Shown here: one piece after another, positions 8,902 through 17,860 of the stretch
How the letters are laid out: each line of letters starts with the position of its first letter
How positions within the stretch are numbered: the first letter of the stretch is position 1
NCBI GenBank assembly: GCA_004151065.3
Contig: NWUY0300103499.1
Location: 1-23,451 of the forward strand
Origin: Larix sibirica
Taxonomy: Eukaryota > Streptophyta > Pinopsida > Pinales > Pinaceae
Direction of reading: 5' to 3'
Length of the DNA: 23,451 bases
Notes under the pieces: generated by a model
Database searches by the model: none
The model's input: only the letters and a program-made list of their open reading frames with translations
What the model was told of the DNA's origin: nothing
Made by a program: the position numbers and the translations under genes

Positions 8902-9151
8902 TGATATGAATTCCAAGAGAGAGGAAATAATATGAATTCCAAGAGAGAAGTTGGAAGACAATAGTGCTACAACATAATAATGCATTTAAGAAGTAGTTAG
9001 GTTTTATTATTAAAATAAAGGGGATGACACAGTCAAAGTAACTACCCCTTTTTTTAATATGCCTATAAACGAAGGTTTGAGTTATGTAAGAAATTAGTTT
9101 TTGGACTTAATAGAAGTTTTAGTTTTACACTCTTTATTATGCTTATATATC
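8902..9151 (+). repeat. 3' LTR, first tandem copy
   Basis: A 250-bp LTR copy from TGATA to ATATATC(A). It differs from the second copy mainly by an internal 25-bp duplication (GAGGAAATGATATGAATTCC, then AAGAGA, repeated at 8895 and 8920). Elsewhere the two copies are about 96% identical by eye. Confidence 0.9.
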
Positions 9152-9154
9152 AAA

Positions 9155-9165
9155 TGGGGAGGAAA
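9155..9165 (+). other. Polypurine tract, second copy
   Basis: TGGGGAGGAAA occurs again, immediately after the first LTR copy and immediately before the second. The duplicated unit is therefore PPT plus LTR, not LTR alone. Confidence 0.85.
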
Positions 9166-9390
9166 TGATATGAATTCCAAGGGAGACGTTGGAAGACAAT
9201 AGTGCTACAACATAATAATGCATTTAAGAAGTAGTTAGGTTTTATTATTAAAATAAAGGGGATGGCACAGTCAGAGTAACTACCCCTTTTTTGAATATGC
9301 CTATAAATGAAGGTTTGAGTTATGTAAGAAATTAGTTTTTGGAGTTAATAGAAGTTTTAGTTTTACACTCTTTATTATGCTTATATATCA
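9166..9390 (+). repeat. 3' LTR, second tandem copy
   Basis: A 225-bp LTR from TGATATGAATTCC to TTATATATCA, with perfect 6-bp terminal inverted repeats TGATAT and ATATCA. It is the best-preserved of the three LTR copies. Confidence 0.92.
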
Positions 9391-9696
9391 ATAAAAACTT
9401 CCTCAGGGGGACATTAGGGAAGAAACTATTTACCCTCTGGCATATCCACATTCTACAACGAGCATCCTCTCTAATATAGTGGGTAGCTTATCTATCGTTA
9501 GAGATGTTGGCTTTTGAATCTACCCCTATAATAATAACATAAAATGGAAATGTTACAAGAGATCTTGGAGGACAAAATAAAAGGTAATTAGTCAATCACC
9601 AATAAGACCTCTCTCACTTTGGGATGAATGCTTCTCTGATTCAAGGAAAGTGTCCTTAAACTTATAACAATATTTAGTGTAGATTGTGTACTCATC
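9391..9696. other. Unassigned DNA right of the Gypsy element
   Basis: No reading frame, RNA gene or repeat could be supported here. Confidence 0.5.
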
Positions 9697-9985
9697 GAGG
9701 GGTTAACAACTCAATTGGTAAGGAAGTAAGTTTCACACTCTCCCTACTCAGGTTCAATTCCCCAATGAGACATTGGTCTGCTATGATAAGGCTAAAAAGG
9801 TAGATGCCCATTGGGATAGAGGTTCCGACTGGTGTGCCTTGAGATGTCTTGACCCTTCCTAAGTTATACACTGTTGGTATACTGGCTTGTAGGTTGTTGA
9901 ATATACTCTTGGGTTATAGTGACAACCGACCAAATTTGAACCTGGGTCTTGCCAAGATAATCCTGACCAATTACCAATTCCTATG
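9697..9985 (+). mobile_element. tRNA-derived SINE-like element
   Basis: The head resembles a tRNA. A box-A-like stretch AACTCAATTGGTA (9708-9720) is followed 34 nt later by a perfect box B, GGTTCAATTCC (9751-9761), close to tRNA spacing. These are the internal RNA polymerase III promoter elements of plant SINEs. The body continues without coding potential to an AT-rich end near 9985. On the minus strand near 9938-9975 a second tRNA-like pair occurs, TAATTGGTCAGG and then GGTTCAAAT. I could not find clear target duplications, so the right border is a guess. A decayed tRNA pseudogene is the main alternative. Confidence 0.55.
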
Positions 9986-10200
9986 ATTATAATAAATAAA
10001 TTATACTCTAAATGGGATAGAGCCCAAAAAGTTTGTTGAAAACAAGTTTTGATGAATGCTCTAAATTACCAAGTTTGGTCACAAAGCCTCGATGCCTACT
10101 ATCATTGGGTAATTGAGTCAAATGAATTTTAAGGATACAAGTCATTAAAAGAGGAGCCATAGCTATTTTCTCTTAACAACTTGGTGTACAAATATATTTT
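9986..10200. other. Unassigned DNA
   Basis: Nothing recognisable apart from generally AT-rich sequence. Confidence 0.5.
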
Positions 10201-10350
10201 GCAAGGCAAAGGTAAATCAAGAAACTTGCCAAATGAGTACATGGAGATATTTGCAAGGCCAAAACAATCCAAGAATTTTGCTAATGTGCATAGAGATATT
10301 TTACTAGCCAAAAGTAAACCAAGAATTTTGTCAAGAAAAATTTATAGATT
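10201..10350. repeat. Degenerate tandem repeat, about 52-bp period
   Basis: Units begin near 10201 (GCAAGGCAAAGG), 10253 (GCAAGGCCAAAAC) and 10306 (AGCCAAAAGTAAACC). They share CCAAGAATTTTG and GAGATATTT blocks and give about 2.5 diverged copies. Confidence 0.7.
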
Positions 10351-10835
10351 CAAGTCATAAATCTAAAAAAGGCAATGAAATGAACATGAAACCAAATACA
10401 AGTAACTTGAATTTGTCATCATATTATCATGTATGCTTTAATACACATCGTGGTATGATAAATGAGTTTCCTAATATCCTCCAATCATAGGTGATTATAA
10501 AATCATAATTTCAATTTTTGTTGATTCTAGATTTTCAAAGATAAATTAATTGTAGAAGGAAAGGACAAATTATATATTTAAGCTCTTGTGATTGTAAAAT
10601 TGCAACTTAAATGAAGTATAGATGAGAGATGGATATATCTCCATTGTAAAAAAAATAAGGATCAATGTTAAAGGATGCAAACTCTTATTCACAGTGTTGG
10701 TCTCAAGCATATCATTTAATCTTTTTGTTTTTTTAACAAGAAGGAGTATAATTTGCATTAAAATTTGATCGTGGTCAAACCATACAACAATTTAACACAA
10801 AGAAAAAAAATAGTCCTAAAATCACTATTTCAAAA
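10351..10835. other. Unassigned AT-rich DNA
   Basis: No gene was recognised. The short minus-strand open frame at 10570-10758 has no family features. Confidence 0.5.
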
Positions 10836-10976
10836 TCTCCCAAAAATTCAAAATTACCCCAATAACTTAGCTATACACATGAACCCAACTTGTATACTGC
10901 CTAATGTCCCCAAAATCCAAATTACCCCCCAATAACTTAGCCATACCTATGAACCCAACTTGCATATTGCCTAATA
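10836..10976. repeat. 70-bp direct tandem duplication
   Basis: The segment containing AATAACTTAGC, CATGAACCCAACTTG and TGCCTAAT occurs at about 10836-10906 and again at about 10911-10976, shifted by 70 bp and about 90% identical by eye. It is non-coding. Confidence 0.85.
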
Positions 10977-12190
10977 AACTGATTCAACAGTAAAAATGTT
11001 TTGACAAACATTACATATAACCATGCTTATTAAAGGATTTTTGCTTGACACCAACCTAGGAGTTGGTTATTTATTTACTTGGCCCAATTTCCATGCAGTC
11101 GCCATTGTGGGCTTGGCCTTGCTGCATTGTCTCCTCCTCTTTTAGTATGTTCATATCAAAATGAAGCAATGGATATATTAAGGGTGAGGGGCGTGGGGTG
11201 GAAGCAAGGATTGCAAGATTCTTCTAAAAGATCACAACCCATCTACAAATTGGAGATCATTCCCCGCATAACGTTAAATCTTGCTTCCAACTTTTTATAC
11301 TTTTTGTTGTAACTTTACATGAATACTATAAATGACTTTTCTTTTTTTCCTATGAGCTTCAAGCCGAAGAGAAGTACCATGCACATTTTTCTCTTATGTG
11401 TCCACATCAACCTTATACTCCCAATCCTCTTTCCGACCTTCCCATTTTGTGATTGAAAGAGCTAATGGATCTCAAACCTAAAACATCTAGTGCTTGTACC
11501 TCCTCATACCCTTAATGAAAATTAGACATGAATATAAAACAATTGAACCATACCCTTGCAAGGCACTCCAAACTCTAAGCTTAGACCAATTCCTTGTTTT
11601 ATTGCTCCAAACTCCACTCTCATTTCCTTCTCTATTACAAGAACCCAAAACAATGTCATTGTGCTCCACACCCCATCTTTCTCCACAAAAGACGATAAAC
11701 TTAGCCCCAAGATTCAAATTAGAAGTGGAGGTGCTACCGCTACAACACCATCAAAAACCTTGCAGAGTAGATGTCCTTAAAATTGTGCATGCCCTCAATC
11801 AATTGTGAACACCAAACAAAATACAAGGATCATATACCCAATCTTCATGCTCATAAAACCACATTTACATCCCCATCCCATCATGATTGTTCTTTTATGT
11901 TAAACTCAAACAAAATGGGATATGGAGGTAGGACTACCTGTAGGGTCTTTATTTCCTATTGCATCTCCATTCTTGAGTTGTGTCACTTGTCACTCCAACT
12001 CACATGCATTTGAATTATTGTTATCGAGGAGTAAGTCATGGGAGGTGGGATGTGCAATTCCCTTCATTTATCCAAACCTTTCCAACTTCGCTTGCTACAA
12101 CATTGTTGGCTTTTAAGTTTGATAAGGTGTTATGAGCTCTCAAAACCTAGAAGGATCCAATGCTATCATAATTTACCACCATCACCCGAG
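10977..12190. other. Unassigned DNA with overlapping short open frames
   Basis: Between 11487 and 11808 both strands are open in several frames for 60-104 codons. None has a recognisable motif, and compositional bias (few A/T stop triplets) is enough to explain them. Because a LINE-type RNase H lies just to the right on the minus strand, part of this stretch may be the unreadable 3' part of that element. Confidence 0.45.
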
Positions 12191-12209
12191 GCCGTTGAAT
12201 GAATCTCCT

Positions 12210-12420
12210 AAATCTTATGTCTTGAAGGATCATGCGATACTAGATATGACAGTGTAATATTGAAGAGTTTCACACCACTGTGGTCTAATCTCTTCAACGA
12301 AGACAATCCTTGATATAATGCCAATGCCTCTATTTCATTCTTCATTGTGATTCCAATCTCACAAGCCAAACTAATTTCCTGATTTCCCTCGAGATCAATG
12401 ATGTCCCCTCCCCCACACCT
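12210..12420 (-). pseudogene. LINE-type RNase H fragment
   Basis: On the minus strand a 50-codon open stretch (12413 down to 12256) reads DIIDLEGNQEISLACEIGIT, then MKNEIEALALYQGLSSLKRL. This matches the plant RNase H pattern in which a 'G-I-D-EG' strand is followed by '(N)NEAEALAL--GL', with the second catalytic Glu retained in NEIEAL. The preceding frame carries AGVGEG, as expected, and a frameshift separates it. The first catalytic Asp is lost, and the 'GDS' strand is only dimly visible in another frame (near 12240). RNase H of this type sits at the C-terminus of plant LINE ORF2 or in some LTR elements. No RT was recognised beside it. Confidence 0.6.
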
Positions 12421-12440
12421 GCTTCCCTCGTATCATTTAA

Positions 12441-12904
12441 TCATATGGATAACCCCTACATTAATTACCTTCCATCTCTTGAGTGAAGTAGGTATATTAA
12501 TGATCTAACATGGTTCTAACAAGGATGGATGCACTAATTAAATTCCATGATCCCTGCATTTATTTAACTTTGTTTTCCATCATGGGAATCAAGCATGTGC
12601 CTTTTGATTATATATCTTCTATTATGGTCCATCATTGCAATTCCCTTTCTTCTTGCCTTTTAAAGAGGATTGACACCCAAAAGTTGACAAAAACCTACTT
12701 AAGAGGATCACCACTCAAAATACTACACTTCATGTTGAAATTCACAAACCCTCTAATGACAGGCCCCACCTCCATTTCCATTTGATAATTGGTCATGTCA
12801 CTGCGCGTTGGTATTGACTCATGTTCTTATGGCATATTTGGAACCCTTGTGGATTTGAAATTTTTCTAAAACACACCCTTGGTATGGCTCAAGGGTATTT
12901 ACAT
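12441..12904. other. Unassigned DNA
   Basis: No supported feature. A 91-codon open frame at 12510-12785 on the + strand has no recognisable motif. Confidence 0.5.
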
Positions 12905-12907
12905 GAT

Positions 12908-13312
12908 GTTGACAAGACCTTCATCAATGAGCAATCATGAATGAGCACTTTGTTGATAGGGCATCCATCACCAGAGCAATTACTAACAAGATAGATGTCG
13001 ATGAGGCCTACTCTAATGGGACATTTGTTTATGAGCTTGACATTGATGAGAAGCTTTGTCGATGAGATTTATGTCAATAGAGAGTTTGTTGACGAGCTCG
13101 ACGTTGTTGATGCCTTTGTTGATGAGCCATCCATTGACAAGACACTTGTTTACGAGCCAAACATCAATAAGATCTTTGTTGAAAAGCTTGACATCCATCA
13201 AGAAGATCTTTATGTGATGAGCCCAATGTTAACGCGATCTTGTCGACATGCATATGTTGTTAGAACCTCTATCAACAAGCTCGACATTGATGAGACTTTT
13301 ATTAATAAGCCA
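12908..13312 (+). repeat. 30-bp minisatellite reading as a decapeptide repeat
   Basis: A 30-bp unit resembling TTTGTTGATGAGCTCGACAT followed by TGATGAGACC repeats with exact 30-bp phase at 13055, 13085, 13115, 13145, 13175 and 13205. More diverged units extend to about 12908 on the left and 13312 on the right, with one 31-bp slip at 13024. Because 30 is divisible by 3 the + strand stays open at 12995-13342. It encodes acidic decapeptides of the type FVDELDIDET (FVDELDVVDA, FVDEPSIDKT, LVYEPNINKI, FVEKLDIHQE). I know no gene of this form. No promoter, splice sites or flanking coding sequence support a real protein, so I treat it as a minisatellite. Confidence 0.8.
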
Positions 13313-13941
13313 TACCCCTTGTTCCAGAATCACAACCGCTAGATTTGGGCCCATATCTATATATTAGAAAGTCACCTAGAACCTTTGTTAAATTTAGAAT
13401 CATTTAGACTTGCAACTATTACAAGAATTAACCTTTGTAATGTAAGGTATATATCCATAAATTAACTCGACAGGATCCCAACACTAGTTTGGTTGGTTAA
13501 TCTACTTCTTATGACACCAAATTAATGATGATGGAAAATCTAAACTTATACAAACTCAAACCATATAACAATAATCCTCCAGTAATAACTTTTGTATATT
13601 ATCAGTTTAGCTGGTGATCCGGATTTAGAGAGGGAGCTGCAATCTTTTTTAGATCTATAATAGGTGATGATGAAAATATGATATATGGAGCTATGTATGT
13701 AATGACTGTTATAGTACTATGCTTTCTTTGGGAGTAAGCTAATCTCTAGACGATTTGCACCTTCTCTGGTGGTTTTGGCCGGAATCCGACGATGGAGAAA
13801 TTACTGAAATTGCAATTTCGGTTGCTGGAATTGCAATTATGATTGCAGAAATGGATTCAACATCCTCAATTACCCTTCGGGCACCCTAATTATACAATTC
13901 TAACAACCCAAAATTGCCATTTCAACAATTTCAGCCAAATT

Positions 13942-13947
13942 TTGACC
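13942..13947 (+). promoter_or_regulatory. W-box (TTGACC)
   Basis: TTGACC matches the WRKY-binding W-box TTGACY and lies 515 bp before the WRKY start codon. WRKY genes are often auto- or cross-regulated through such sites. A single hexamer is weak evidence by itself. Confidence 0.4.
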
Positions 13948-14203
13948 AAAAACTCACCATATTTTGAATACAAATCGTATAAAGTTTAGCTCACACCATT
14001 TCTTTGATTCGCATAAATAACAAAAGAAACAATTTTTTCATTCTTAAAAAAACAATGAACTACTTCTTCACATCAACCACTTAGACTTTTTACACATGAA
14101 AATGGATTCTAACAAGAAAACTAAATCCCTACCTCGATCAATTTTGTCGTCATTCCAACACACACTACTATGTAAGAAAGCATAATTCACAAACTCAAAA
14201 GGA

Positions 14204-14209
14204 AGTCAA
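14204..14209 (-). promoter_or_regulatory. W-box (TTGACT, minus strand)
   Basis: AGTCAA on the + strand is TTGACT on the minus strand, 253 bp upstream of the WRKY start codon. It is the second W-box hexamer in the proximal promoter. Confidence 0.4.
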
Positions 14210-14272
14210 TAAAAGTCATAACCCCCACTCCCTAGTGCACATTTGGGATTTAGAGTGGCCAAGAACTTGCCA

Positions 14273-14276
14273 TATA
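14273..14276 (+). promoter_or_regulatory. Possible TATA element of the WRKY gene
   Basis: CCATATACGC is the only TATA-like stretch close to the gene. Initiation about 30 bp downstream (near 14303) would skip the two upstream ATGs at 14289 and 14301, which head an out-of-frame frame running past the real start. The match is weak. Confidence 0.25.
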
Positions 14277-14461
14277 CGCTTTCATTAAATGTCGACTGCA
14301 ATGGAAAACAACAAAAAAAATTACATTTTTGTCAACACACACCCACAAAAAAAAATATCATACGAGGAAAGTTTGCAGATTTCCAGTAGTCTTCTTCGGA
14401 CAAAGGTCCGATTCTCATCTTCCCGTCAGTGCACGAGCATAGCTTTACTTCCCACGGTTCC

Positions 14462-14926
14462 ATGGAAGGCAAAGAAAGCAGGTCCTCCGTTGCCATTGGC
14501 GATGGAGGAGGGGGCGTTTTGCTCACCAAGCCAGCCCCCTCCCGGCCCTCATTAGCCCTCCCTCCTCGCCCCGAGGGGGGTATAGGCATCAGCAGCATAA
14601 GCCCCGGTCCCATGACTCTGGCCTCTTCCTTCTTCTCCGACCACGACGCCGATTCCGAATGCAAGTCCTTCTCGCAGCTCCTGGCCGGCGCGATGGCCTC
14701 TCCTCCCCCCGCTAAGGATACTAAACCCACGGTTACCACCACCACCAGTTCCTCACAGCCCACACCCCCTCATCCTCCCCCTCCCAAGGGGTCTTCCTGT
14801 AGCGCCAAGTTCAAGTGCATGCCCCCCTCCAGCATTCCAATTCCCCGCTCTCCTTTTCTGAGTTTACCTCATGGCTTGAGCCCCAGCACGCTTCTGGATT
14901 CCCCTATGCTCTTATCCAACTCACAG
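14462..14926 (+). CDS. WRKY: Group I WRKY transcription factor, exon 1 (N-terminus)
   Basis: The first coding exon gives 155 codons from ATG 14462 to the donor CAG|GTCAGT at 14926/14927, phase 0. Group I WRKY proteins are nuclear DNA-binding regulators of defence and stress with two WRKY domains. This exon shows their conserved N-terminus. SRPSLALPPRP is at about residues 27-37. Residues 47-80 include SPGPMTLASSFFSD and KSFSQLLAGAMASP, as in the WRKY3/WRKY4 type. A Thr/Ser/Pro-rich linker follows, then the proline-directed phosphorylation cluster SPFLSLPHGLSPSTLLDSP near the end, the region MAP kinases target in group I members. The exon is strikingly GC-rich against its surroundings. A GTG-headed extension upstream is in frame, but ATG 14462 fits where similarity begins. 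The WRKYGQK domains are not in the window, so the gene is partial. Confidence 0.92.
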
Positions 14927-16437
14927 GTCAGTTTTCTCAACTGGGTTTTAGAAAATCGGATACAATTCTGTTGATGGGAATTTTTTTCGTTGGAAGTCAT
15001 GTCTGATGAACTATGCTCCTCATAAAATCATGTTTCTCTGGTATGTTTGGGTTGAATTTGAGCTTTCTGAATTGAGTTCCGCATAATAATTTTTTCCTGT
15101 TTAGGGTTTGGCAGTGGGTTTTTTCTATTGGATCGATGGATTATTGTTGGAAAATTCGTTTTGATGTCGGGGGCTGAATTTGTATTTTCTGAACATCGTT
15201 TAGCATGGAAACGTTTTTATTTCGATTGTTTCTCTTTGATTGGATCATGGGATAGCACTGGGACTTTGTTTACTGGGATGAATTTATGTTTTCTGGTTTT
15301 GGGTTTGCTTAAAAAATATAAATTTTTTAAGGTTTTTGCAATGATCTTTTTATTAAATTCATGGACTAGTGCAGGGAATTTGCTTTTTTGGTTTGAATTG
15401 AGATGTCTGCCCCGATGCAGCTGTGGCCTTCTTCACGCCTATTTGTATTTTTCTCGTTTTTGCTGAAAGATTGCGAATTTTCTATGTGTACTCCTTTGTT
15501 ATACAAAATTATCATACAGTGTATGAAAAGTTGAGAAATGCGTGTTCCTGCTTTATCTTGCTTTACCTTTTATCTTTGCTGTTTGCTTTTATCACCTTAA
15601 ACAATGTTAAAAGTGCTTTATTTTGTTTTAATGACCAGCCTTAGAGAAATTGTTCAATTTGTGCATTGAAGCCATTTGGAAAAAGGAATTGCTGACTTTG
15701 TGTGCCCAAACTGCCTTCCAAAAACAAAATCTGATTTTACATTCTTAGGTTGTCATTTCGTGGAAGGATTGCAAAGTTTAAGTGTTCACATTTTTGACTT
15801 GTATGTAAGTTTATGAAAATTGTGGTATATATAATATAATATCTATTATAATAATAAAACATGTTATATATAGAATCTTATATATGTGTGCGCTTCCACT
15901 TAGATAAATGCAAATAAAATTTAAACCAATCTAGAAATTTGAAAAAAAGACTAGATTTTAAAATCCCTTTACTGATTGATCTGTCACACGAAAGAGTTTA
16001 TTTTATAGATATAGATAGGTAATTCCTATAATTTAATTTATAAATTTTCAGAACATATGTGTAATGGCTTGTACATGTCTGCTACCTCAGACTGGCACGA
16101 GAATGCAGCTGAATTTTTCTTGAATCTGTTTTGAAGGAAAGTACATGAGTATTTGTTGTTTATTGGATATCCTTGATCAGTCCTGAATTGTATATCCGTG
16201 AGTTGTCCAACTGCTGCTTTTGGTTCAGAAATCATGAGAGTTTAAATATTCTTTCAATAACTTTAAAGGGAAAAGGTTTCCATGAAAATTATTTTCCACG
16301 AACTTTACTACTATGCATGTGCGCAATGTTTGCATTCCAATCGCATATTATATGATATATTAGTCAATTTTTTTTATTGATGTTGCATTTGAAAAGAATT
16401 ATGCTTGACTCAAGAAATATCTGTTGGAAATCAACAG
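14927..16437 (+). other. WRKY intron 1
   Basis: A 1511-nt phase-0 intron with GT donor (GTCAGT) and acceptor TCAACAG. It is T-rich as plant introns usually are, with an AT-dinucleotide-like stretch near 15825-15890. Open frames within it (for example 15128-15466) are T-rich chance frames without family features. Confidence 0.88.
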
Positions 16438-16542
16438 GTTGAGCCCTCACCAACAACGGGAAATTTCCCACTTGCTCCTATTAAAGAAGAGAGTTCAGAG
16501 CAGGAAAGTGGATTAAATTATGTGTTTAAACAATTTCCAAAG
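16438..16542 (+). CDS. WRKY: Group I WRKY transcription factor, exon 2
   Basis: A 105-nt exon (35 codons, phase 0 at both ends) between acceptor AACAG and donor AAG|GTGGGT. It begins VEPSPTTGNFPLAPIKEE, directly continuing exon 1 (LLSNSQ). The joined stretch 'SN-Q-EPSPTTG-F' is the hallmark that follows the SP cluster in group I WRKY proteins, which confirms both splice sites. The rest (SSEQESGLNYVFKQFPK) is acidic and then basic, in the variable region before the first WRKY domain. The next exon is not certain. Confidence 0.9.
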
Positions 16543-17348
16543 GTGGGTACCAGTAATTCCAATTAGCAACCTTTGAAGGCTTCTTTGTGTGTGATTGTGG
16601 TCGTTTTGCATACTTGTAATTGTCTATTGCAATTAGCAGTTTTCCTTCCCCCATGTTTGTTTTTGACTTACGAAAACTACATCTGAATATGCAAACAACG
16701 TTAAGCTATTCTCGTCATGTTTGAATTTGATTAGTGAAAATTGTGTATGTTCATCGTCAAAAGATGAATTGCGTTTTGACAGAAGCATGCTTCATGATTA
16801 AAAAGTACCCAATGCATAAATTCATATTCCTTTCACAAGGTTACTGACATATGATTTGCAGCAAATGACGGGTGCTTGGAGATATAAATAGTATTGATGG
16901 GCATTTCTGTCCATGTGTGTGTGTAAGGTTTTCTTGTTTGACTTTTATTGGTTAAGGTATTTGTTTGTCTTACATTATTTGCTTTCAATGGATGAATTGG
17001 TATGCTAAAGTTATAATAGTGAGTTGTAGGTAATTGTTAATATGTGGTCACTGTTGTAGATCTCATACATTGGTATAATTGAACAGATATTATACGTTCT
17101 ATTGTGAAAGGTGAATGCAAACAACAGAGACACTAGACCTTTTCTGTCTTAAGAGATCTGAGCTTACATTGGTTCCTTTGCCTTCAATGTTGCCAATTGT
17201 ACTAATAATGTCAGCTTTTAGCATTCCTCTCTGTGGACACTAGACGTCTTCCTGGAGCCTAACCCCTCTATGGCTCTGACATATCTTTCCCTCTTTTTCT
17301 ATTATTCTCTGTTAAGCTGCTGCTATTTCATTAAAATGGTTTTAATAG

Positions 17349-17390
17349 AAGCATCAGTTTGCTGTTGAAGGCAAAGTGAAAGGAACCAAG
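17349..17390 (+). CDS. Candidate 42-nt WRKY microexon
   Basis: It lies between acceptor TTTTAATAG and a strong donor AAG|GTAAGC. It is 42 nt long, phase 0 on both sides, and would add KHQFAVEGKVKGTK after exon 2. Length, phase and splice sites all fit, but the peptide matches no WRKY motif I know and the acceptor lacks a good pyrimidine tract. It may equally be chance. Confidence 0.25.
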
Positions 17391-17419
17391 GTAAGCTCAA
17401 ATCTCTCCATTATGTTGTC

Positions 17420-17860
17420 CATAACTCACATACCGATGTCTTCAGCATGCACATCACGTTCCTCTCATATGCACTCCAAAAATCAACATTGATCCTGCCA
17501 CAAAATGAGAGATAACACTGACTGCAAGACCTGTATCTGGACTGTTTGATGCAAGATATGTCATTGTGTCAAGTCACCAACCGCTTGTATGGCCATTGAC
17601 TCATTAGCATTATTAGAGTCATTGTTGGCCAACAAATTCAGTTTACCCACTGCAGATGTGGAAGTTGATTTGAACTCCAATAAGTGGCTCTTTTCTACAC
17701 CTAGTTAGGGAAGTATATCAATGCTAAAAAAATCAGGGCTTTGGGGGCATGCCTTAAGCCATAAATAGTCTTGTCGGCAAGATCCCTCTTACCTGTAAAC
17801 TTCAAAAGTTCAAACCCTGTAGCTGTTTTTATATCCAATCTGCAAATCCACCACCATCGC
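17420..17860 (-). pseudogene. Ty1/Copia RT fragment, degenerate
   Basis: Minus-strand reading gives DKTIYGLRHAPKAL (17739-17785), corresponding to the Copia RT block 'K-LYGLKQAPRAW'. Some 200 nt later comes MTYLASNSPDTGLAVSVISH (about 17500-17560), corresponding to 'M--TRPDI-YAV--VSRFM', followed by a decayed 'HW-A--R' region. Stops and frameshifts separate the pieces. No LTR for this fragment was recognised. It lies antisense within the WRKY intron. Confidence 0.7.

Larger units (their letters stand above)
2376..9390 (+). mobile_element. Ty3/Gypsy LTR retrotransposon, near full length, decayed, with nested insertion
   Basis: The element runs 5' LTR, degenerate PBS, gag, protease, RT, RNase H, integrase, chromodomain-like tail, PPT, 3' LTR. 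RT and RNase H lying before integrase defines Ty3/Gypsy, and the tail after integrase suggests a chromovirus. LTRs start TGATA and end TATCA. Every frame is interrupted by stops and frameshifts, so it is non-autonomous. A Penelope-like element (4912-6693) splits RT, and the 3' LTR is tandemly duplicated. Flanking 5-mers AAAAA (2371-2375) and ATAAA (9391-9395) differ at one base and may be a worn target-site duplication, but they are low complexity. Without the nested insert the element is about 5.2 kb. Confidence 0.93.
13313..14288. other. Upstream region of the WRKY gene
   Basis: No coding similarity was recognised. An AATTGCAATT-type palindromic motif repeats at about 13806-13846. The part nearest the gene contains two W-box elements (separate entries). 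Confidence 0.5.

Noticed and set aside
11487-11808. Four overlapping open frames on both strands, possibly a small gene.
   Set aside because: No motif, no codon bias or splice context on either strand. Simultaneous openness on both strands indicates composition and not selection.
14332-14763. 143-codon open frame on the minus strand.
   Set aside because: It is the antisense shadow of the GC-rich WRKY exon 1; it has no family features.
15128-15644. Two open frames (112 and 73 codons) that could be further WRKY exons.
   Set aside because: They are rich in Phe/Leu/Cys from T-rich intron sequence, and exon 1 joins exon 2 at 16438 to give the conserved SP-cluster/SPTTG block without them.
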